Assembly (NCBI GenBank): GCA_947631455.1
Contig: CANRLH010000008.1
Location: 1 to 63,765, forward strand
Source of the DNA: an uncultured Clostridia bacterium
Lineage (GTDB): Bacteria > Bacillota > Clostridia > Oscillospirales > Ruminococcaceae
Reading direction: 5' to 3'
Length of the DNA: 63,765 nt
The notes under the pieces are model-generated. The model saw nothing but the letters and a program-made list of their open reading frames with translations, was not told the DNA's origin and did not search any database. Positions 38,048-47,294 of the stretch are shown piece by piece; the first letter of the stretch is position 1, and every line of letters begins with the position of its first letter. The position numbers were made by a program, and so were the translations under genes.

Positions 38048-39146
38048 TCTTTTGTGTGTTTTGATTTTGCTTGTTTCTATTGCGCTTACAGGCTGCGGAG
38101 GAAGAAAGCCCGACAGCGTCGGAATAGTTCAGGCTATCGGCATTGACAAAGCAAACGATGGGTTTAATCTGTCTCTTCAGGTATTCAGAGTTTCATCCTC
38201 CGGATCTCAGACGCCTATTGATTCAAGCAAAACTAATGTAGAAGTCATATCGGCTGAGGGAAAAACAATAGCAAATGCCGTACAGCTATGCGAAAATCAG
38301 CTTGGCAAAAAAATATTTTTCGGACACAATCAGCTTTTGGTTATAAATAAAGAGGTTGAGGATATATACAGCTGCCTTGACTATTTTATCAATAATGATG
38401 ACGCATATATAGGAATGATAGTTGCGGCAACAGAAAAAAAAGCAAAAGACATAATCAGCGCTGACATTTCAAGCGGAGCTGTAGCTGCGGAAACAATGAA
38501 AAAGATATTTGACATCTCAAAAAAGGACGGTTACTGCACCGATTCAAGATTTTATAAAGTGATTTCAAATTATATCAATACCAAAGGTACTGCCGTTTTA
38601 CCGTTGATAGAAAAAAGGTCTCAGGCAATATCCGATAAATCAAAGGAAAGCGGAGAACCGGCTCAGGATACTCTTGAAATAAAAAAGGCAATACTTGTAA
38701 AAGACAGCAAATTTTCTGAAACACTTGAAACTGATGAGGTTTTCGGAATAAACTATTTTCTTTCACAGGTTGACGATGCAGATATGACTGTAAACACATC
38801 TTACGGCACCGAAAGCGCAAAGCTTCACAGCGTAAAGCAAAACGCTGAGATAACCGAGCAAAACAACTCTGTTGCTATAGATAAGGAGATAACGGTAAGG
38901 ATAACTCTTGAAAAGGAAGAAAGCAAGGACCATATAGACGAGATAAAGGCAGAGGTTGAGAAAAAAATAAAGGAATATATTGAGTCGGCCTGCAAAAAAC
39001 TTTTTTATGAAAATTCAGCCGATGTTATGAATATCACCTCTCTTATCCGGCAAAAAGACTATAAGCTTTATAAAAAGCTAAAGGATGACCCTGATGAATT
39101 TATAAAAAATATAAAAACAGATATAAAGGTTTCCGCGGTATATTAA
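38034..39146 (+). CDS. gerC: Spore germination lipoprotein GerC family (C subunit)
   Basis: The C subunit is a lipoprotein: signal peptide with lipobox LTGC, Cys21 as the lipidated residue. Conserved GIDKANDGFNLSLQVFR and KKIFFGHNQLLVI follow. GTG start within gerB, behind AAGGAGG. 370 aa. The complete A-B-C set suggests a working germinant receptor; its germinant cannot be told. Confidence 0.93.
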   Translation: MKRISLLCVLILLVSIALTGCGGRKPDSVGIVQAIGIDKANDGFNLSLQVFRVSSSGSQTPIDSSKTNVEVISAEGKTIANAVQLCENQLGKKIFFGHNQLLVINKEVEDIYSCLDYFINNDDAYIGMIVAATEKKAKDIISADISSGAVAAETMKKIFDISKKDGYCTDSRFYKVISNYINTKGTAVLPLIEKRSQAISDKSKESGEPAQDTLEIKKAILVKDSKFSETLETDEVFGINYFLSQVDDADMTVNTSYGTESAKLHSVKQNAEITEQNNSVAIDKEITVRITLEKEESKDHIDEIKAEVEKKIKEYIESACKKLFYENSADVMNITSLIRQKDYKLYKKLKDDPDEFIKNIKTDIKVSAVY

Positions 39147-39153
39147 AAAAGCA

Positions 39154-39182
39154 TTGCAATTTTTCTCAGTTTATGGTATTAT
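39154..39182 (+). promoter_or_regulatory. Promoter of yloU-fakA-purB genes
   Basis: TTGCAA (39154-39159), 17 bases, TATTAT (39177-39182), with TATGG before the -10; 8 bases after the gerC stop. Confidence 0.55.
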
Positions 39183-39223
39183 GTTTGTAAGTATTTCAAA
39201 CTGTGAAAAAAGAAGGTGCCTGC

Positions 39224-39574
39224 TTGAAACTTATTGAGAATCATCTGGGTGAAATAGTAATAACCGAGCGATATATAAAAAGCCTTATTGCATACAATGC
39301 AAGTGAATGTATCGGCGTTGCCGGGATGAACGGTATTGGCATAAAACAGAAAATCAGATCGCTTTTTAAACGCCCGGATAAAGACGCCGGGATCAAAATA
39401 AAGACCGACAGCAGCGGAGAAATGATAATAGACCTTCACATAACCGCCTCTTACGGAACTAACATTTCGACGGTCGCCCACAGCATTGAAGACAAAGTAA
39501 AGTATGCGCTGGAATCGGAAGCGCACGTAAAGGTCCGCAGGGTAAATACCTACGTGGACGATTTAAAAGCCTGA
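39224..39574 (+). CDS. Asp23/YloU family protein
   Basis: I start at the TTG 39224 (MKLIENHLGEIVITERYIKSL), 5 bases after AAGGTG; a GTG seven codons upstream has no ribosome site. 116 residues of the Asp23 (DUF322) domain: GEIVITERYIKSLIAYNA, IIDLHITASYGTNISTVAHS. YloU partners with the fatty-acid kinase gene next to it (YloV/FakA) in Firmicutes. Envelope-associated role likely but not defined. Confidence 0.85.
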   Translation: MKLIENHLGEIVITERYIKSLIAYNASECIGVAGMNGIGIKQKIRSLFKRPDKDAGIKIKTDSSGEMIIDLHITASYGTNISTVAHSIEDKVKYALESEAHVKVRRVNTYVDDLKA

Positions 39575-39599
39575 CAGAAAAATAAGGGGGACCTTTTTA

Positions 39600-41234
39600 A
39601 TGATAAAGGGGAGCGTATTAAAAAATGCGTTTATCAGCGCTGCAAACAGCATAGCAAACGAGCGTGTTTCGGTTGATGAGCTTAATGTTTTTCCGGTGCC
39701 GGACGGAGATACCGGAACCAATATGTCAATGACAATGGGTAACGCCCTTGCAGAGCTTAAGAATTTAAGGGACAGCTGTACTGTATCCTCCGTGGCTGAG
39801 GTTACGGCATCGGCACTTCTCAGAGGTGCAAGGGGCAACAGCGGAGTAATACTTTCACTTATATTCAGAGGCTTTAAAAAAGCGTTTAAGGATAAGGCGG
39901 AAGCTAGTGCCGCCGACTTTGCCGAAGCGCTGAGTATCGGCGTTGAAAGTGCATATCAGTCTATAATGAAGCCAACAGAGGGCACGATACTAACAGTTGC
40001 AAGGGTAGCGGCTGAAACCGCTCAGGATGCCGCTTTAAAAACGCAAGACGTCAATGAGGTCCTGAGCAAGGCCCTGTCAGCGGCAGACGACGCTCTAAAA
40101 AAGACGCCCGAACAGCTTCCCGCTCTTAAAAAGGCAGGGGTAGTAGATGCCGGCGGCAAAGGATTTATCATAATTTTGACAGCGATTTCGGACGTAATCA
40201 GCGGTAAAAAAGCGGTTAAAGCAAAGGAAAAGCAACCAAAGAAAATAACAACAGAAAACTTTTCCACGGCAGTGGGTGATTTTGATGAAGAGATAAATTT
40301 TACCTACTGCACCGAGATGCTTATAAAAAAAGAACCAGACAGCAGGGATTCCAAAAAGCTGCGAGCATATTTAGAAACCATAGGCGACTGCGTTGTAGTT
40401 GTTGAGGACGACGATATAATCAAGGTCCACGTCCATACAAACAATCCGGGAAAAGCGATAGAAAAGGGACTTGAGTTCGGCAGCATAAATCTTCCGAAAA
40501 TCGAAAATATGCGCCTTCAGCACGACGGTAAAAAGAAATCCACGGATAAGGCGGGCTTTACGCCTGTCAAACCGGAAAAGGAATACGGCTTTGTGGCAGT
40601 CGCGGCGGGGTACGGGCTTGAAGCTGTATTTAAAGACATTGGAGTAGATATAGTTGTTTCGGGCGGTCAGACAATGAATCCCTCCACGGACGATATACTG
40701 GGCGCAATATTTTCCTGCCCGGCCGAAACGGTTTTCGTTATGCCAAACAACAAAAACATAATTATGGCGGCGGAACAGGCGGCAAAGCTTGCTGACAGAA
40801 GGGTGTGCGTTTTGCAGACCAGAACCATTCCTCAGGGAATGAGCGCCATGTTCGGTTTTGATCCGGATGCCGACTTCAACACAAACCGCACAGAAATGAC
40901 CAAGGCATTTGAAAAGGTATCCACAGGGCTTGTCACCTTTGCGGCGCGTGACAGCGACTTTGACAATCATAAAATCAAACAAGGAGATATTCTGGCGCTT
41001 GAGGAAAACAAGCTTTCCTTTGTTGAGGATGATGTCCATAAAGCAGCCTATAAGCTCACAAAAAAGCTTATAAGCGGAGACAGCCAGTTTATCACAATAA
41101 TATACGGAGCGGATGTGTCCGAATCGGATTCAGAAAAACTTTTAAGTCAACTGGAAAATAAATACCAAAATTTAGAGGTAAGTATGATAAACGGAGGACA
41201 ACCGATCTACTATTATATTATTTCTGTCGAATGA
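39600..41234 (+). CDS. fakA: Fatty acid kinase FakA/YloV (DhaL-DegV-associated)
   Basis: FakA phosphorylates acyl chains carried by FakB/DegV partners. The N-terminal DhaL domain has the nucleotide motif VFPVPDGDTGTNMSMTMGNA (about 30-50), followed by LLRGARGNSGVILSLIFRG; the C-terminal half matches the YloV C domain. 544 aa. AAGGGGGA before ATG. Other DAK kinases act on dihydroxyacetone, but the pairing with YloU favours FakA. Confidence 0.9.
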   Translation: MIKGSVLKNAFISAANSIANERVSVDELNVFPVPDGDTGTNMSMTMGNALAELKNLRDSCTVSSVAEVTASALLRGARGNSGVILSLIFRGFKKAFKDKAEASAADFAEALSIGVESAYQSIMKPTEGTILTVARVAAETAQDAALKTQDVNEVLSKALSAADDALKKTPEQLPALKKAGVVDAGGKGFIIILTAISDVISGKKAVKAKEKQPKKITTENFSTAVGDFDEEINFTYCTEMLIKKEPDSRDSKKLRAYLETIGDCVVVVEDDDIIKVHVHTNNPGKAIEKGLEFGSINLPKIENMRLQHDGKKKSTDKAGFTPVKPEKEYGFVAVAAGYGLEAVFKDIGVDIVVSGGQTMNPSTDDILGAIFSCPAETVFVMPNNKNIIMAAEQAAKLADRRVCVLQTRTIPQGMSAMFGFDPDADFNTNRTEMTKAFEKVSTGLVTFAARDSDFDNHKIKQGDILALEENKLSFVEDDVHKAAYKLTKKLISGDSQFITIIYGADVSESDSEKLLSQLENKYQNLEVSMINGGQPIYYYIISVE

Positions 41235-41255
41235 TTTAATACGGAGGAATGACAA

Positions 41256-42683
41256 ATGACAAACAGCTATGAAAGCCCGTTTTGCACGAGATACGCAAGC
41301 AAAGAGATGCAATATATTTTTTCTGCGGACAAGAAGTTTACCACTTGGCGCAGACTATGGGTCGCGCTTGCAAGAGCAGAAATGAAGCTCGGCCTGCCGA
41401 TAACCGAAGATCAGGTAAAGGAGCTTGAGGATAATATCGACAATATCGATTACACGACCGCAGCCGAGCGTGAAAAGCTTGTGCGTCACGATGTAATGGC
41501 GCACGTTTATACATACGGAAAGGCTTGCCCCAATGCAAAGGGAATAATCCACCTTGGCGCCACTTCCTGCTATGTAGGGGACAATACAGATATTATCATA
41601 ATGAGAGACGCTCTTAATATCATAAGAAGAAAACTTATCGGCGTTATATCTCAGCTTAAGGACTTTGCCGAAAAGTACAAGGGGCTCCCTTGTCTTGCAT
41701 ATACTCACCTCCAGCCGGCACAGCTCACAACGGTCGGCAAGCGCGCAACACTCTGGTGCAACGAGCTTTTGATGGATCTTGAAGAAATCGATTTCAGGTT
41801 AAAAAACTTAAAACTTTTAGGATCTAAGGGAACGACCGGAACACAGGCATCCTTTGTCGAGCTTTTTGAGGGCGACAGTGAAAAGATAAAGTCGCTTGAA
41901 AAAATGATAGCCGAGGAAATGGGCTTTTCAGACGTGGTACCGGTTTCCGGACAAACCTATTCCAGAAAAGTTGATTCGGCTATATTAGCCACACTTTCAG
42001 CAATAGCGCAAAGCGCATCTAAGTTTTCAAACGACATAAGGATCCTGCAAAGTTTCAAAGAAATTGAGGAGCCGTTTGAGAAAAATCAGATAGGCTCGTC
42101 CGCAATGGCGTATAAGCGCAATCCCATGCGTTGCGAAAGAATAACGTCGCTTTCCCGCTACGTTATGGTGGATATGCTAAATCCTGCGTTCACAGCGGGG
42201 ACACAGTGGTTTGAGCGCACTCTTGATGACTCTGCGAACAAACGAATTTCCGTTGCTGAGGCATTTCTTGGCGTTGACGCGATCTTAAACATTATGCTCA
42301 ACGTAACCGACGGCCTTGTCGTTCACGAAAAGATAATTACAAAGAGAGTAATGGCAGAGCTTCCGTTTATGGCTACTGAAAACATTATGATGAATGCCGT
42401 TAAAAAGGGTGGAGACCGTCAGGAGCTTCACGAAAGAATAAGAGAGTATTCTATGAAAGCGGGCGCTAGGGTTAAAGACGAAGGTCTTGACAACAACCTT
42501 TGTGAGCTTATTTTGGCAGACCCCATGTTTATGATAACCGAGGAAGAAATAAACGAGATACTAAAACCCGAAAACTTTATCGGAAGAAGCTCTGAGCAGG
42601 TAGATGAGTTTATAAAAGACTGCGTGATGCCGATTCTTGAGAACAGTGGATATAAAAAAGAAACGGTAGAAATAAACGTATAA
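41256..42683 (+). CDS. purB: Adenylosuccinate lyase
   Basis: PurB acts twice in purine synthesis, releasing fumarate from SAICAR and adenylosuccinate. The signature GSSAMAYKRNPMR (about 286-298) and HLGATSCYVGDNTD (near 94) are intact. 475 aa. ACGGAGG site. Likely in the same transcript as fakA, 21 bases upstream. Confidence 0.95.
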   Translation: MTNSYESPFCTRYASKEMQYIFSADKKFTTWRRLWVALARAEMKLGLPITEDQVKELEDNIDNIDYTTAAEREKLVRHDVMAHVYTYGKACPNAKGIIHLGATSCYVGDNTDIIIMRDALNIIRRKLIGVISQLKDFAEKYKGLPCLAYTHLQPAQLTTVGKRATLWCNELLMDLEEIDFRLKNLKLLGSKGTTGTQASFVELFEGDSEKIKSLEKMIAEEMGFSDVVPVSGQTYSRKVDSAILATLSAIAQSASKFSNDIRILQSFKEIEEPFEKNQIGSSAMAYKRNPMRCERITSLSRYVMVDMLNPAFTAGTQWFERTLDDSANKRISVAEAFLGVDAILNIMLNVTDGLVVHEKIITKRVMAELPFMATENIMMNAVKKGGDRQELHERIREYSMKAGARVKDEGLDNNLCELILADPMFMITEEEINEILKPENFIGRSSEQVDEFIKDCVMPILENSGYKKETVEINV

Positions 42684-42723
42684 TTTAAGCAACAGAACCA
42701 AAAGCTTGACGAAAGGCAATACT

Positions 42724-43002
42724 ATGAAAAACTTAAGCACAAAAACTTATATGATGATTTCGGGAATCTTTTGCGCCCTACTTGCTGTATTAGCGATAAT
42801 TGCGGTAATTTTTTGGAGCTTAAGCGTAATATTTGTTTTTCCTCCCGTAGTATTTTCAATAGTTTTGATAAGCAGTGCCTTTTCGTTAAACAAAACAACT
42901 TCGTCAAAAAAACCTGCAAAAAAGACAAAAAAGGAAGAAGAATACATTTCCCCATTTTTTGTCGAAGACAGTAACGCTAAGAAAAAAACCAGAAAACAAT
43001 AG
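42724..43002 (+). CDS. Small two-helix membrane protein
   Basis: Start at ATG 42724 (MKNLSTKTYMMISGIFCALL), behind GAAAGG. Two membrane helices (about 10-30 and 34-55) and a basic Lys-rich tail. 92 aa. No family recognised. It is the last gene before a strong terminator and may belong to the purB transcript. Confidence 0.65.
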   Translation: MKNLSTKTYMMISGIFCALLAVLAIIAVIFWSLSVIFVFPPVVFSIVLISSAFSLNKTTSSKKPAKKTKKEEEYISPFFVEDSNAKKKTRKQ

Positions 43003-43024
43003 ATACATCATCAACTGTTAATGC

Positions 43025-43055
43025 GCCGCAAGGGTAATCCTTGCGGCTTTTACTT
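43025..43055 (+). terminator. Terminator after purB transcript
   Basis: GCCGCAAGG pairs perfectly with CCTTGCGGC around GTAAT, followed by TTTTACTTT. Confidence 0.88.
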
Positions 43056-43107
43056 TGTCTTAAAAATACCCGCCGGGCGGTTATTGTCACCCTTTTTATA
43101 AAATCAG

Positions 43108-43136
43108 TTGACAATTATTGCCCTGTTTGATATACT
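43108..43136 (+). promoter_or_regulatory. birA promoter
   Basis: TTGACA (43108-43113), 17 bases, TATACT (43131-43136). No clear BirA-type palindrome is seen overlapping it. Confidence 0.8.
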
Positions 43137-43166
43137 TTATAATAGCTTAAAGGAGGGCGCGCACCT

Positions 43167-44138
43167 ATGAGTATAAAATCCGGGCTGCTTGCGGCTCTAA
43201 TAAAAAACCAGGGCAATTATGTCTCAGGTGAAGCTTTATCAAAAAAGCTTTTTTGCAGCAGAAACGCCGTGTGGAAAGCTGTAAAATCGCTCAAAGACAG
43301 CGGTTTTGAGATAGAATCTTCTACCAAAAGAGGCTATCGTCTGATAAGCGCACCTGACGCACTAAGCGTCGACACGGTAAAAAGCTTTTTAGACGGCTTT
43401 GGAGAGGCCCTTGAAATACAAGTGCTTGACACGGTTACATCTACAAACGACTATGCCAAAGAGCTCGCGGCAAAAGGCGCAAAAGAAGGCACGGTAATTA
43501 TCGCACAGAGCCAGACCGGCGGCAAAGGACGACTGAGCAGATCGTTTTATTCTCCTGACAAAACGGGGGTATATTTAAGTATTTTACTTCGGCCGAATAT
43601 ACCGCTTTCAGAATGTCTAATGATTACTTCCTCAGCCGCCGTAGCGGTCGCACAAGCGATTGAGGCCGTTTCAGACAAAAAGGCGCTTATCAAATGGGTA
43701 AATGATATTTTTGTCGACGGCAAAAAGGTTTGCGGAATTCTGACCGAGGCTTCAACCGATATTGAGGTAGGCGGATTAAGCTATGCGGTTGTCGGAATAG
43801 GGGTCAATGTAACCGAGCCGGATGGCGGCTTTCCAGATGATTTGAAAGACATAGTCGGAGCGCTTTTTAAAAGCGGGGAAAAAGCTTCTCGTGCTCAGCT
43901 TGTATCAGAAATTATAAAGCGTTTTTTCCCGCTTTACAGAAATTTATCCGCAAGAGCGTTTTTAAAAGAGTATACTGACCGCTCTATGCTGCTTGGCAAA
44001 AGCGTGCGTGTTATTAACGGCGACATCTCAGCGAGAGCAACCGCCCTTGAAATAGACAGAGACTGCCGTCTTAAGGTCAGATTTGAAAGCGGTGAAGAAA
44101 AATGGCTTTCCTCAGGAGAGCTTTCCGTAAAGCTTTAA
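43167..44138 (+). CDS. birA: Biotin-protein ligase, bifunctional type
   Basis: BirA makes biotinyl-AMP and attaches biotin to carboxylase carrier proteins; the N-terminal winged helix (1-60; LIKNQGNYVSGEALSKKLFCSRNAVWKAV) lets it also repress transport or synthesis genes. The ligase core has QTGGKGRLSRSFYSP and KWVNDIFVDGKKVCGILTE. 323 aa. AAAGGAGGG site. Joined to bioY, 25 bases downstream. Confidence 0.95.
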   Translation: MSIKSGLLAALIKNQGNYVSGEALSKKLFCSRNAVWKAVKSLKDSGFEIESSTKRGYRLISAPDALSVDTVKSFLDGFGEALEIQVLDTVTSTNDYAKELAAKGAKEGTVIIAQSQTGGKGRLSRSFYSPDKTGVYLSILLRPNIPLSECLMITSSAAVAVAQAIEAVSDKKALIKWVNDIFVDGKKVCGILTEASTDIEVGGLSYAVVGIGVNVTEPDGGFPDDLKDIVGALFKSGEKASRAQLVSEIIKRFFPLYRNLSARAFLKEYTDRSMLLGKSVRVINGDISARATALEIDRDCRLKVRFESGEEKWLSSGELSVKL

Positions 44139-44163
44139 AAATAAACGAAGGGATTTAAAAATA

Positions 44164-44730
44164 ATGAACAGCATAACAAAATACTCAATAAAAGAAATGT
44201 GCATTGCAGCAGTGCTTACAGCGCTTACATGCGTGCTTGCACCTATGTCCGTACCGATAGGTCCGGTGCCAGTCACACTTGGAACCTTTTGCATTTTCCT
44301 GACAGGCGCCCTTTTGCCGTGGAGGCTCTCAGCAATTTCGACATTAGTTTACATACTTATCGGCGCAGTCGGAGTACCGGTTTTTTCTAATTTTAAGGGT
44401 GGGATACAGGTTCTTGCGGGACCTACCGGCGGCTTTCTTATTGCCTATCCGATCATGGCTATCATTATTTCCCTTGCTGTTTTTAAATTTAAGAAAAAGG
44501 GAAATACCGCATATATTTTGTCTATGGCGGCTTCTATGCTGTTATCTATGGTCTTTTGCTATTTGCTTGGTACTTTGTGGTTTGTGTTCTCTATGGATTC
44601 AACCGTCTCCGCCGCGCTTTCAGCCTGTGTAATACCGTTTATCTGGGCGGACCTGACAAAGATAGCGTGCGCCTGTATACTGAGCTTTTCGGTTTCAAAA
44701 GCTCTTAAGGCGGCAGGCCTTTGGGTGTAA
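44164..44730 (+). CDS. bioY: Biotin transporter BioY
   Basis: BioY is the substrate-binding membrane component of the biotin ECF transporter. Six membrane helices, with family segments VPIGPVPVTLGTFCIFLTGALL (about 30-51) and GPTGGFLIAYPIMA. 188 aa. No biotin biosynthesis genes are nearby; the cell may depend on uptake (inference from this window only). Confidence 0.94.
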   Translation: MNSITKYSIKEMCIAAVLTALTCVLAPMSVPIGPVPVTLGTFCIFLTGALLPWRLSAISTLVYILIGAVGVPVFSNFKGGIQVLAGPTGGFLIAYPIMAIIISLAVFKFKKKGNTAYILSMAASMLLSMVFCYLLGTLWFVFSMDSTVSAALSACVIPFIWADLTKIACACILSFSVSKALKAAGLWV

Positions 44731-44747
44731 AATTTGAGTAAACTCAC

Positions 44748-44775
44748 TTGTAATTTTCGGCATATGTGGTATACT
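44748..44775 (+). promoter_or_regulatory. chrA promoter, overlapping a palindrome
   Basis: TTGTAA (44748-44753), 16 bases, TATACT (44770-44775), with GTGG before the -10. Its last two bases are part of the palindrome that follows. Confidence 0.55.
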
Positions 44776-44808
44776 AAAAGGACGAAGATAATATCTTCGT
44801 CCTTTTAG
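44774..44808 (+). terminator. Perfect palindrome: bioY terminator or chrA attenuator
   Basis: AAAAGGACGAAGATA and TATCTTCGTCCTTTT form a perfect 15-base stem with a single central base, extended by CT/AG. Read-through from bioY forms the full hairpin with a CCTTTT tail. A transcript from the overlapping promoter would start inside the left arm and make only part of it. Confidence 0.65.
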
Positions 44809-44837
44809 TGCTTAAAACGTAAAACACGGAGGTTTTT

Positions 44838-45413
44838 ATGAAGGACAGCAAAATAAAAAGATGTTTATCCCTCTTCGTTCAGTTTTTTAAGATCGGAGCA
44901 TTTACCTTTGGCGGAGGCTACGCAATGATTCCAATAATGCAAAAGGAGTTTGTAGACAGCCATCATTATATCGAAAAAGAGGATATACTTGATATAATCG
45001 CAATAAGCCAATCAACACCCGGAGCAATTTCGGTAAACTCAGCAACATTTATCGGACAGCATATTGCAGGCTTTTGGGGATCGGTGTTTGCAACGATAGG
45101 GCTTATTCTTCCGCCATATATTTTCATACTTATCATATCAAGCATTCTGGGGTGGTTTGAATCTCAGAAATATGTGCAGTATGCCTTTATGGGCATACAG
45201 GCAGGAGTTCTCGCGCTGATTACCAAGGCGATGATAACTATGTTCAAGCAATGCCCGAAAAACATTCTGGCATATATCCTAATGCTCGGATCTCTGACTG
45301 CATCGGTTATTTTTGATGTAAATCTTATAATAGTTCTCATAACATGCGCCGTGATAGGGCTTGTGTCCTCTCTAATTTATAAAAAAACCGAAGAGGAGAG
45401 TGAAAAGAAATGA
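44838..45413 (+). CDS. chrA: Chromate-type transporter, first half
   Basis: One short CHR domain of 191 residues (FKIGAFTFGGGYAMIPIM, SQSTPGAISVNSATFIG). Short CHR proteins come as pairs that work together, as with the next gene. Named after chromate efflux, but the physiological anion in anaerobes is unknown. CACGGAGG site. Confidence 0.88.
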   Translation: MKDSKIKRCLSLFVQFFKIGAFTFGGGYAMIPIMQKEFVDSHHYIEKEDILDIIAISQSTPGAISVNSATFIGQHIAGFWGSVFATIGLILPPYIFILIISSILGWFESQKYVQYAFMGIQAGVLALITKAMITMFKQCPKNILAYILMLGSLTASVIFDVNLIIVLITCAVIGLVSSLIYKKTEEESEKK

Positions 45414-46006
45414 TACTTTCCGCTTTGAGCCTATACATCACATTCGCTAAAATAGGGCTTTTCACCATTGGCGGAGGATATGCAATGATTCCGCTTATAC
45501 AGGAGGAAATAATATCCCGAAGCTGGCTTTCACAAGGCGAACTTATAAATTTTATCGCCGTATCCGAATCAACTCCGGGAACCTTCGCGGTGAATATATC
45601 AACTTATATCGGATCTCAGGTCTGCGCGCAATATGGCGTTATAGGACAGATAGTAGGCGGCGCATTTGCAACACTTGGAGTAATAACGCCGTCGTTCATC
45701 ATAATTTTACTGGTAGCAAAATTCTATCAGCAATTTAAAAGAAGCACGGTGGTTTCCGGGGTAATGTCCGGTCTCAGACCGACGGTTATCGGTCTTATAG
45801 CAGCAGCTCTGATAAACCTTGCCCGGGCGGTGTTTTTTCCAAACGGCTTTGACCTGGGCGAGATAACAAGCATAAACTTCATATCATCATTGGTCATTTA
45901 CGCTATATGCCTTGTTCTGATACTTAAAAAGCTTCACCCGATCTTTATGATCCTGATAGCCGCCGCCGCAGGACTGCTGTCAGGCATGCTGCAGGAAGCA
46001 TTTTAG
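45410..46006 (+). CDS. chrA: Chromate-type transporter, second half
   Basis: Second CHR domain of 198 residues (FAKIGLFTIGGGYAMIPLI, SESTPGTFAVNISTYIG), its ATG overlapping the first gene's stop by 4 bases. Together they equal the two halves of long ChrA. Confidence 0.88.
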   Translation: MILSALSLYITFAKIGLFTIGGGYAMIPLIQEEIISRSWLSQGELINFIAVSESTPGTFAVNISTYIGSQVCAQYGVIGQIVGGAFATLGVITPSFIIILLVAKFYQQFKRSTVVSGVMSGLRPTVIGLIAAALINLARAVFFPNGFDLGEITSINFISSLVIYAICLVLILKKLHPIFMILIAAAAGLLSGMLQEAF

Positions 46007-46033
46007 CATAAAGTGTAACAATGAGACAAAAAG

Positions 46034-46065
46034 ACCCGGGAACGAATTATACGTCCCCGGGTTTT
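46034..46065. terminator. Bidirectional terminator between chrA and fucA
   Basis: ACCCGGGAACG and CGTCCCCGGGT pair around AATTATA, with one A-C mismatch on the plus strand but a G-U on the minus. TTTTAATT follows on the plus strand and TTTTTGTCTC on the minus, so it can serve both converging genes. Confidence 0.85.
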
Positions 46066-46067
46066 AA

Positions 46068-46745
46068 TTACTTGCTATATTTTTTATACCCCGGATGTTT
46101 TCCGGTGCAACCGTATTTCGGTCTCATAGAAATAAGTCTGTCGATGTTTTCACGGGATATTTCCTGTGCGCCTCCTAAAAGTCTTGCGTTTAAGGAGATC
46201 TGAGCAAACAACTCAAGCGTTTCCATTTTATAATATGCACCTATTGCGTTGTCCCCCACAGTCAGCGCCCCGTGATTTTGCAAGAGCATAGCGTCGTGCT
46301 CCTTAAGATATGGTGTTATTGCATCCGGAACCTCATATGTAGACGGCGTTCCGTAAGGAGTTACGGGAATAGAGCCAAGTCCGATAACGGTTTCTATCAT
46401 TGAATACTCATCAAGCGGAATGTTTGCGACCGCAAAGCCTGTTGCAACCGGAGGGTGCGCATGAAGCACCGCGCCTACATCGGGGCGTTCGTGATAGCAT
46501 CTTAAGTGCATCTTCACCTCAGAAGATGGCCTGAAGCCGTCCGCGGCTTCCAAAATGTTAAAGTCGTCGTCGATAAGTCCTATTTTCTCGGGAGTTATAA
46601 AGCATTTGCTCACACCCGTCTGAGTTGCGAGGTATTTGCCCTCACCAACCTTAACGGTAAGGTTTCCGTCATTTGCGGCAACCCAACCCTTCTGCCACAT
46701 TTTATGGCAGATGTCAACCATTACTTCCTTAATATCTTCGTACAT
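46068..46745 (-). CDS. fucA: Class II aldolase, L-fuculose-phosphate aldolase type
   Basis: Cleaves L-fuculose 1-phosphate to dihydroxyacetone phosphate and L-lactaldehyde. Zinc ligands AHPPVA and NHGALTVGDNAIGAYYKMETLE, with SSEVKMH providing the catalytic Glu (about 75), are present. 225 aa. AAGGAGAG site. RhuA or related aldolases are alternatives, but the FucI and FucU neighbours decide. No lactaldehyde reductase is in this window. Confidence 0.9.
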   Translation of the reverse strand: MYEDIKEVMVDICHKMWQKGWVAANDGNLTVKVGEGKYLATQTGVSKCFITPEKIGLIDDDFNILEAADGFRPSSEVKMHLRCYHERPDVGAVLHAHPPVATGFAVANIPLDEYSMIETVIGLGSIPVTPYGTPSTYEVPDAITPYLKEHDAMLLQNHGALTVGDNAIGAYYKMETLELFAQISLNARLLGGAQEISRENIDRLISMRPKYGCTGKHPGYKKYSK

Positions 46746-46769
46746 TAAAATCTCTCCTTGTCAAAATTA

Positions 46770-47204
46770 TTACACTACGCCCTTTTGAAGCATTATATTT
46801 GCGTAAATAGCTTTTTCGCCTGTCGCGATTATAGCATATGCCGTTTTCGCCTCCTCGTAAAACGAAAAACGCTCTATCTCGCCGATTGCTTGTTCGCCAC
46901 GCTTATCATGCTTTTTGACTATCGCCTTATATTCCTCCCAGATCGGGGTTTCGGCGTTATCCCCCGGCATGACCTGCATAAGATTCACGGGCTTTTCAAC
47001 GTATGTATCCAGTGGGAACAGCGCAAGTATCGCGTCGAGCAGCTCAGGTACGCCGTGACCGTCACAGCGGATCACTTTTGCGTTTTTCCCCATACTTTCG
47101 CAGGGAAAATTCCCGTCTGCAATAACTATCCGATCACTATGTCCCATTTCGCAAAGCGTTTTTAACAAATCCGGAGAAAGTATCGCAGGTATATTTTTAA
47201 GCAT
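46770..47204 (-). CDS. fucU: L-fucose mutarotase
   Basis: RbsD/FucU family: MLKNIPAILSPDLLKTLCEMGHSDRIVIADGNFP with the catalytic His at about 22. Converts fucose anomers for FucI. 144 aa. GGAAAGGA site. Confidence 0.92.
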   Translation of the reverse strand: MLKNIPAILSPDLLKTLCEMGHSDRIVIADGNFPCESMGKNAKVIRCDGHGVPELLDAILALFPLDTYVEKPVNLMQVMPGDNAETPIWEEYKAIVKKHDKRGEQAIGEIERFSFYEEAKTAYAIIATGEKAIYANIMLQKGVV

Positions 47205-47294
47205 TCTTTATCATTCCTTTCCTTAAATATAATAGCATCGTCAATTATAAGATCATCTTATTGGTTTTTATTCAGCGCTCGCTTAATCGCAAAA

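Noticed and set aside
43080-43166. BirA operator at the birA promoter
   Set aside because: No palindrome of the usual BirA type overlaps the promoter; autorepression cannot be supported from the sequence.
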